Shown piece after piece: positions 59,417 to 64,000 of a DNA stretch of 64,000 nt. The translations under genes and the position numbers were made by a program. Source of the stretch: Aliidongia dinghuensis (lineage in GTDB: Bacteria > Pseudomonadota > Alphaproteobacteria > ATCC43930 > CGMCC-115725); assembly GCF_014643535.1 (NCBI RefSeq), contig NZ_BMJQ01000009.1:124001-188000 (forward strand), given 5' to 3'. The notes beneath the pieces were generated by a model. The model did not search any database and was not told where the DNA came from. It saw nothing but the letters and a program-made list of their open reading frames with translations. Numbering within the stretch: the stretch's first letter is position 1; the number at the start of each line of letters is the position of its first letter.

Positions 59417-59518
59417 TTTCTCTTTCCTTTCGGTTTTTCCAAGCCCGCTTTGGCCAGGTCTGAGGCGGTCAACATTGGATTTGTTGCTGACCGCTCGACC
59501 GGCCAAAACTTGCTTGGT

Positions 59519-60001
59519 TCAGGCCGCCTCGGCGGCGAGGCGCACGACGTCCCGCTTCAGCAGGTAGAGCGAAGCCGCGAGCAGGACGACGTCCTTCAGG
59601 AGGAAGGCGTTGTTGATCGCCATCGCCGGGAAGCCGACCGCGGCCCAGCCGTTCGGGATAAACGGGATGATGGTGACGGTCATCACGAACGTGCCGGTCG
59701 AGCCGATGGCGCCGAGGATGCCGAGCGGGCGGCTCCAGAAGCCGGCCAGGAGCAAGGCGCCGAACAGCCACTCCGAGACGCCGAGGAAATAACTCGCGCC
59801 ATGGACGCCAAAGGCGGGCTCGAGCCAGAAGATGAACGGGCCGTTGCTGATGAACGGGATCAGCACCTGCGCCTCGTAGTCGAACCACTTCTGATAGCCG
59901 AACAGCGCGAAGATGAGCACCATCGCGGCGCGCATCAGGTGATAGTCGAGGTCGCCCGTGGCGAGAGCGGAGCGGGCCGTGGCCTTGATGAGCGAGTTCA
60001 T
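59519..60001 (-). CDS. rclC: DUF417 (YkgB/RclC) family membrane protein
   Basis: A 160-residue inner-membrane protein of the DUF417 family. Hydrophobic segments MRAAMVLIFALFGYQKWFDY, SEWLFGALLLAGFWSRPLGI and GTFVMTVTIIPFIPNGWAAV are recognisable, with the family features FGYQKWFDYE and PFISNGPFIFWL. E. coli RclC (YkgB) belongs to this family and helps resistance to reactive chlorine. The neighbouring RclR-like regulator supports the same name, though the mechanism is unknown. Start 60001 follows CAAGGAGAAAC. Confidence 0.83.
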   Translation of the reverse strand: MNSLIKATARSALATGDLDYHLMRAAMVLIFALFGYQKWFDYEAQVLIPFISNGPFIFWLEPAFGVHGASYFLGVSEWLFGALLLAGFWSRPLGILGAIGSTGTFVMTVTIIPFIPNGWAAVGFPAMAINNAFLLKDVVLLAASLYLLKRDVVRLAAEAA

Positions 60002-60067
60002 GACTGGTTTCTCCTTGGCGCCGGTCGGCGCGCGCTGCCGCAGCGCACGCGACCGGCACGCCGGCCG

Positions 60068-60604
60068 TCAGGCGACGGCCGGAAAGTCGACGTCGGTGTC
60101 GTTGATGCGGTTGAAGACGTTGGTGAAGATGGTCAGCGCGATGGCGAGGCTGATGTCGACCAGCTGCGCGTCGGTGTAGCCGGCGGCCTTGATCGCCTGG
60201 AACTCGGCATCGCTGATCGTGCCGCTGGTGCGGGTGAGCGTGCGGACGAAGCGGGCAAGCGCGTCGCGCTTGGCGTCGCCGGTCGGCCCGCCGGCACGCA
60301 GCTGCTTCAGCACTTCGGGCTTAAGGCCGGTGAGCTTGCCGAGCATGGTGTGCGCGGCGACGCAATAGTCGCAGCCGGTGACCTCGCTCACGATCAGCTT
60401 GACCGTCTCCTGGTCCTGCCGGCTCAGGCTGCCCGAGGCGAGCACGCCGTCGGCGGCGAGCACCGCCTTCAAGGCGACCGGGCCATGGGCACCGATCGCG
60501 GCAAACGTGTTCGGCACGCTGCCGATCGCCTTCTTCAGCTGGGCATAGACTTCGGCGCTGGCGCCGGTCGCGGTCTCGAGGGCGGGGGTATGGATACGGG
60601 ACAT
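60068..60604 (-). CDS. AhpD/carboxymuconolactone decarboxylase-like alkylhydroperoxidase
   Basis: A 178-residue protein. The redox motif is EVTGCDYCVAAHTMLGKLTG (C-x2-C with the following His), the AhpD signature. The N-terminal part SAEVYAQLKKAIGSVPNTFA is typical of uncharacterized peroxidase-related proteins. It likely removes peroxides or other oxidants using thiol reductants. It is the first gene of the minus-strand operon AhpD-like, RclC-like, small lipoprotein. Its promoter must lie in the 60605-60744 region that also serves the RclR-like gene. Confidence 0.87.
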   Translation of the reverse strand: MSRIHTPALETATGASAEVYAQLKKAIGSVPNTFAAIGAHGPVALKAVLAADGVLASGSLSRQDQETVKLIVSEVTGCDYCVAAHTMLGKLTGLKPEVLKQLRAGGPTGDAKRDALARFVRTLTRTSGTISDAEFQAIKAAGYTDAQLVDISLAIALTIFTNVFNRINDTDVDFPAVA

Positions 60605-60672
60605 GATGGCACTCCTTGGTTTGAGGTCTGCGGCGCCGGTTGGGGTGGCGCCGAACACGACATCAATGTATG

Positions 60673-60685
60673 TGTGCCAACTGCG
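60673..60685 (-). promoter_or_regulatory. Second TTGGCA-type site in the RclR-like/AhpD intergenic region
   Basis: Its reverse complement CGCAGTTGGCACA matches 57363-57375 in 12 of 13 bases. Both sites read toward the gene they precede (porin; AhpD-like). Confidence 0.6.
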
Positions 60686-60730
60686 ATTTTTAATGCTTCA
60701 TACGCTCCAGTTTATGCCAATTCGTCTCAA
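60685..60730 (-). promoter_or_regulatory. RclR-like regulon element between the regulator and the AhpD-like operon
   Basis: The reverse complement of 60713-60730 is TTGAGACGAATTGGCATA, identical to 57237-57254. The next 28 bases match 17 times with the porin region. It lies about 80-125 bases from the AhpD-like start and 14 bases from the RclR-like start, so it can serve both directions. Confidence 0.75.
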
Positions 60731-60744
60731 TAATGAGGCCCCAC

Positions 60745-61707
60745 ATGTCGGAACCGATGGATTGGCTGAGCCGCCTGCTGGAGCTGGTACCCGTGCGCGG
60801 CCGGCTCGACCTGCGCTGCTTCTACGGCGCGCCCTGGCGCATCGAGCAGGGGCCGGCGGCGACAGGCGAGATCCCGTATCACGTCGTGCTTGGCGGCTCG
60901 GCCATGCTCGAGGATCCGGCCGGCGGCCGGCCGACACGTCTCGCGGCCGGCGACATCCTGCTCTTGCCCCAGGCGCCCCGGCACGTGCTGCACGACGGCA
61001 GCGGCGCCCCGCCGGTGCCGGCGCAGAAGTCCGAGCGTGCCCATGTGACGATCCACGAGAACGCCGGCACGGGCGACCGGCTCGACATGCTGTGCGGCCA
61101 TTTCATGCTGAGCCCGCCGTACGATCGCCTGCTGCGGGACCATCTGCCGGCCCAGCTGGTGGTGCGCGCAGCCGACCATAGCGCCGCGACTGCGCCGCCC
61201 GGCACCGGCGCCCAGCTCGCGGGTCTGGTCTCGCTCATGCGCCTGGAATCGGCGGTCGAAAAACTGGGCGGCCGCGCCATGCTGAATGCACTGTCGACCG
61301 CCTTGTTCGCGCTGACCCTGCGGCTCGCAAGCGAGGCCGAAGCGGCGCCGACCGGGCTCCTGGCGCTCGCCGGTCATCCGCGCCTGGCGCCCGCGCTGAC
61401 GGCGCTGTTTCAGGAGCCGGGCCACCCCTGGTCGCTGCCGGAGCTCGCCCGCCTCTGCCACATGTCGCGCGCGACCTTCGCGCGGCATTTCCAGGAGAGC
61501 CTCGGCCGCTCGGCAAGCGAGCTCCTGACCGACATTCGCATGACGCTCGCCGCCAACGAGCTGCGCAAGCCGGGCTTGTCGATCGGCGCCATCGCGGAAA
61601 CGGTGGGATATCAGTCGGAGGCTGCGTTCCAGCGCGTCTTCAAGCAGCGCATGGGCATGACGGCGGCGCGTTGGCGCCGGGAGGTGCAATCCGCGACCGA
61701 GACGTGA
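60745..61707 (+). CDS. rclR: AraC-family regulator, RclR-like (reactive chlorine sensor type)
   Basis: A 320-residue AraC protein. The N-terminal effector domain begins MDWLSRLLELVPVRGRLDL and has Cys25 (RLDLRCFYGAPW) and Cys117 (LDMLCGHFML). These line up with E. coli RclR Cys21 and Cys89, the cysteines oxidised by hypochlorous acid. The C-terminal domain has LARLCHMSRATFARHFQESL and IAETVGYQSEAAFQRVFKQR. It is divergent from the AhpD-like operon. Start 60745 was preferred. ATG 60733 and 60757 are alternatives. The call rests on remembered RclR features. Confidence 0.85.
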   Translation: MSEPMDWLSRLLELVPVRGRLDLRCFYGAPWRIEQGPAATGEIPYHVVLGGSAMLEDPAGGRPTRLAAGDILLLPQAPRHVLHDGSGAPPVPAQKSERAHVTIHENAGTGDRLDMLCGHFMLSPPYDRLLRDHLPAQLVVRAADHSAATAPPGTGAQLAGLVSLMRLESAVEKLGGRAMLNALSTALFALTLRLASEAEAAPTGLLALAGHPRLAPALTALFQEPGHPWSLPELARLCHMSRATFARHFQESLGRSASELLTDIRMTLAANELRKPGLSIGAIAETVGYQSEAAFQRVFKQRMGMTAARWRREVQSATET

Positions 61708-61771
61708 GCTCGCTCGGCACGCGGCCCTGAAAGCCACGCGACGCCCGGCAGCCGGCATCGGATTTTAACGA

Positions 61772-64000
61772 CTAAAGCCAACGGTCGATCGTGCCGATGA
61801 ACTGCTCCGGGTCGAACGGCTTGGTCACGAAATCATCCATGCCCGCCGCAAGGCACGCCTCGCGCGCGCCGGTCAGCATGGAGGCCGACATGGCGATGAT
61901 CGGGACCCGCGCCATGCCGCCGCCCGAAGCGCGGATCTGCCTCGCCGCCTGCAGGCCGTCCAGTCCCGGCATCTGCAGGTCCATGAGCACGAGATCGTAA
62001 GCACGGCTCTCGATCGCCTCGAGTGCGGCACCGCCGTCGGTCACCGTGTCGACCGCGAAGCCGGCGTCTGTCAGGATCGTCTCGGCGATCTGCCGGTTGA
62101 TGAAATTGTCGTCGGCCACCAGGATGCGGCCCTGCCGCGCGGCGGCGATGAGCCGTGTCACTTCGGAGACGTCGATTGCGAGTGCCTGCTGCAGCGCCTC
62201 CATCACCGATCGGCGGGTCGGCGGCTTTGCCGCCGCGGCGGCCGCTTCCGGTGGCGCCTTGCGGCCAAGCCCGGTCAGCAGCACTAGTTGCGCACCGTCG
62301 GATTCCCCGACCAGCGTCTGCAACATCGTTTGGTCGGGCTCGCCGACCGCCTCGTCCGCCAGGATCGCGTCGAACGGCTGGGCGGCCGTGCGGATCGCCT
62401 CGCGCGCCGCGGAGGCACCAGCGGCTTCAGTCACGAAGGCGTGGGCCTCGCTGAGCCAGCGGCCGCAGATCTGCCGCCGGGGCTCGAACCCGTCGACGAC
62501 CAGGATGCGCCGGCCGGCAAGCTCAGGCGGCGGCACCGGCACGCGCGGGTCGGCATGGCGCAACGGTACCTCGACCCAGAAGCGGCTGCCGCCGCCCGGC
62601 CGGTCCTCGGCGCCGATGCGGCCGTCCATCAGGTCTATGAGGCGTTTCGAGATGTTGAGTCCAAGACCGGTACCGCCGAACCGGCGCGCGATCGAGCCGT
62701 CGGCCTGCTGGAATTTCTGAAACAGCTTGGCCTTGGCCTCGGCGTTGAGCCCGATCCCGGTATCCTCGACGGTGAACCGGATCCGGCTGCGCGCCGCCTC
62801 GACGCCCGACGCCGGATCGCGTGCCGGATCGCGCGGCAGCGGCTCGGCCGTCACCTCGACCAGCACATGGCCGCGCTGGGTGAACTTCACCGCGTTGGAG
62901 ACCAGGTTCAGCAGCACCTGCCTGAGACGCGACGGGTCGCCGTGGAACGACCGGCGGGCCGCCGGATCGATCCAGCAGGCGAGCTCGATGCCCTTCTCCA
63001 TCGCCCGCGGCACCATGAGCTCGATCGTCTTTTCCACCACGTCGTGGAGTGCGAACTCGATGGTCTCGAGCTCGACCTGCCCCGCTTCGAGCTTCGAGAC
63101 GTCGAGAATGTCGTTGATGAGATCGAGGAGCGCGTCGGCCGAGTAACGCACCGCTTCGGCGAACTTGCGCTGCTCGGGTGTGAGGCTGGTGTCGAGCAGC
63201 AGCGCGTTCATGCCGAGGATGCCGTTCATCGGCGTGCGGATCTCGTGGCTCATATTCGCGAGGAATTCGCTCTTCGCCCGGTTCGCCGCGTCGGCCGCCT
63301 CGCGCGCCTCTATGAGCTCCGTTGCCTGCGCCTCCAGGCTGAAGCGCGCGCCCTCGATCTCCTCCTCCCGGGCGACCGCCTCGGTGATGTCGCGAATGAG
63401 CGTCAGATAGCCGCCGTTCGCCGTCGGCACGCCGCGCCGCTCGATCCAGCGTCCCGACGACAGCTGATGGCGGCTCTGGACCGGCACACCGGCACGGACC
63501 GACTGGCGACGGGCCTCGGTCAGCTCGTCCGCCCGTCCTGGGCCATAGAACCGGGCCTCGGCGAGCGCACCGATCAGCCGGCCCAGCCGGTCCGGTGCCT
63601 CCAGGATCTCGTCCGCATCCAGCCCCAGAAGGTCGAAGCATTGCTGATTCCAGGCGACGAGCTGCGGCTCCTCGTCCACGAGCCCGACACCGTCCGGCAT
63701 GTTGTCGAGCACAGCACTCAGCAGCCGATGCTGCTGCTCAAGCAGGGCCGCACCGCGGCGGCGGTCCGTAATGTCGCGCGCACGTATCTTGGCGCGCGCG
63801 ACCCGGCCGGTCCCGTCGGCGATCGGCAAGACGACGACCTCCCAGTCGCGCCGGCCGTCGGCCGCATCCTCTTCGTCGATCTCGAACTTGAGCGGCTGGC
63901 GGCGTGCTGCCGCCGAAGCCACCTGTTCGCGGATCACGGCCGCGCGCGACGGCGGCACGATGTCGTCGACGAGTTGCCCCACGGTGGCGGCGTCGATACC
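61772..64000 (-). CDS. Hybrid histidine kinase with PAS domains and two receiver domains (5' end cut)
   Basis: At least 742 residues, open to the right edge, so the N-terminus is missing. PAS-type sensing regions come first (around [20 protein letters not shown]). The kinase core follows: HisKA has [20 protein letters not shown], with [18 protein letters not shown] and [19 protein letters not shown] in the ATPase. The first receiver ([20 protein letters not shown]) is degenerate. The last one is intact with [18 protein letters not shown], acceptor Asp in [14 protein letters not shown] and Lys in [13 protein letters not shown]. It has no visible membrane segment in this part, and its partner is unknown. 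Confidence 0.9.
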   Translation of the reverse strand, partial: GIDAATVGQLVDDIVPPSRAAVIREQVASAAARRQPLKFEIDEEDAADGRRDWEVVVLPIADGTGRVARAKIRARDITDRRRGAALLEQQHRLLSAVLDNMPDGVGLVDEEPQLVAWNQQCFDLLGLDADEILEAPDRLGRLIGALAEARFYGPGRADELTEARRQSVRAGVPVQSRHQLSSGRWIERRGVPTANGGYLTLIRDITEAVAREEEIEGARFSLEAQATELIEAREAADAANRAKSEFLANMSHEIRTPMNGILGMNALLLDTSLTPEQRKFAEAVRYSADALLDLINDILDVSKLEAGQVELETIEFALHDVVEKTIELMVPRAMEKGIELACWIDPAARRSFHGDPSRLRQVLLNLVSNAVKFTQRGHVLVEVTAEPLPRDPARDPASGVEAARSRIRFTVEDTGIGLNAEAKAKLFQKFQQADGSIARRFGGTGLGLNISKRLIDLMDGRIGAEDRPGGGSRFWVEVPLRHADPRVPVPPPELAGRRILVVDGFEPRRQICGRWLSEAHAFVTEAAGASAAREAIRTAAQPFDAILADEAVGEPDQTMLQTLVGESDGAQLVLLTGLGRKAPPEAAAAAAKPPTRRSVMEALQQALAIDVSEVTRLIAAARQGRILVADDNFINRQIAETILTDAGFAVDTVTDGGAALEAIESRAYDLVLMDLQMPGLDGLQAARQIRASGGGMARVPIIAMSASMLTGAREACLAAGMDDFVTKPFDPEQFIGTIDRWL

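Overview
The window is a high-GC, gene-dense bacterial chromosome segment with 66 genes or gene remnants described, no rRNA or tRNA seen and no CRISPR array. Several traits point to an alphaproteobacterium, probably Rhodospirillales-like: the GTTC-N7-GTTC LexA box in front of dinB, the codon bias, TonB/porin outer-membrane proteins, a PEP-CTERM protein, and the CTGGATTCCCGCC-type intergenic palindromes. The genus cannot be fixed from the sequence alone.

Layout. 1-3 kb: a stressosome operon (end of an RsbR-like gene, rsbS, rsbT, rsbX) ending in a hybrid histidine kinase whose N-terminus resembles the RsbT-binding domain of RsbU. 3-7 kb: a GNAT acetyltransferase, an ornithine/arginine-type decarboxylase and an adenosine-specific kinase. 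7-9.3 kb: a lower-GC island with one OLD-family ATPase/TOPRIM nuclease. 9.3-13.3 kb: a small membrane protein and truncated haemoglobin, SOS-type dinB, an NsrR-like regulator and a uracil/xanthine permease. 13.6-20.5 kb: a DenD-like dehydrogenase, a GST, then an IclR-controlled locus (MFS transporter, DUF6282 hydrolase, cupin, HpaI-type aldolase) with two matching operators. 20.5-30.4 kb: a second catabolic locus with a dipeptide/opine-type ABC transporter, a three-subunit flavin/iron-sulfur dehydrogenase of the HcnABC/opine-oxidase type, an SDR and its own IclR regulator.

30.9-36.2 kb: a PEP-CTERM protein, three tandem tail-collar (Mdp-like) proteins, two DUF6916-type proteins (one with a Tat signal), a sulfotransferase and an Asp/Asn beta-hydroxylase-like enzyme. 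This block reads as a non-phage surface or secreted protein system with modification enzymes. 36.3-44 kb: a nitroreductase, a haem-c/outer-membrane-barrel fusion with a diheme cytochrome behind an FNR-type box, an ABC exporter, a GNAT, a five-repeat BTRD1-like protein and an AraC regulator. 44-47.7 kb: a Fur-type-box-controlled piuA-piuC-Sel1 iron locus. 48-51.7 kb: LysR, ChrR-like cupin, amine oxidase and SDR. 52-57 kb: a secreted protein, then GntR with a fumarase-superfamily lyase, a DctA carrier and a SnoaL-like protein, with nested palindromic operators.

57-61.7 kb: an RclR-like redox regulator, an AhpD-like protein, an RclC/DUF417 membrane protein, a small lipoprotein and a porin. They are linked by shared promoter motifs containing TTGGCA, upstream of both the porin and the regulator/AhpD intergenic region. 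The window ends inside a second hybrid histidine kinase. The strongest candidates for little-described biology are the RsbT-to-histidine-kinase stressosome output, the collar/sulfotransferase/hydroxylase block and the RclR-like regulon without RclA.
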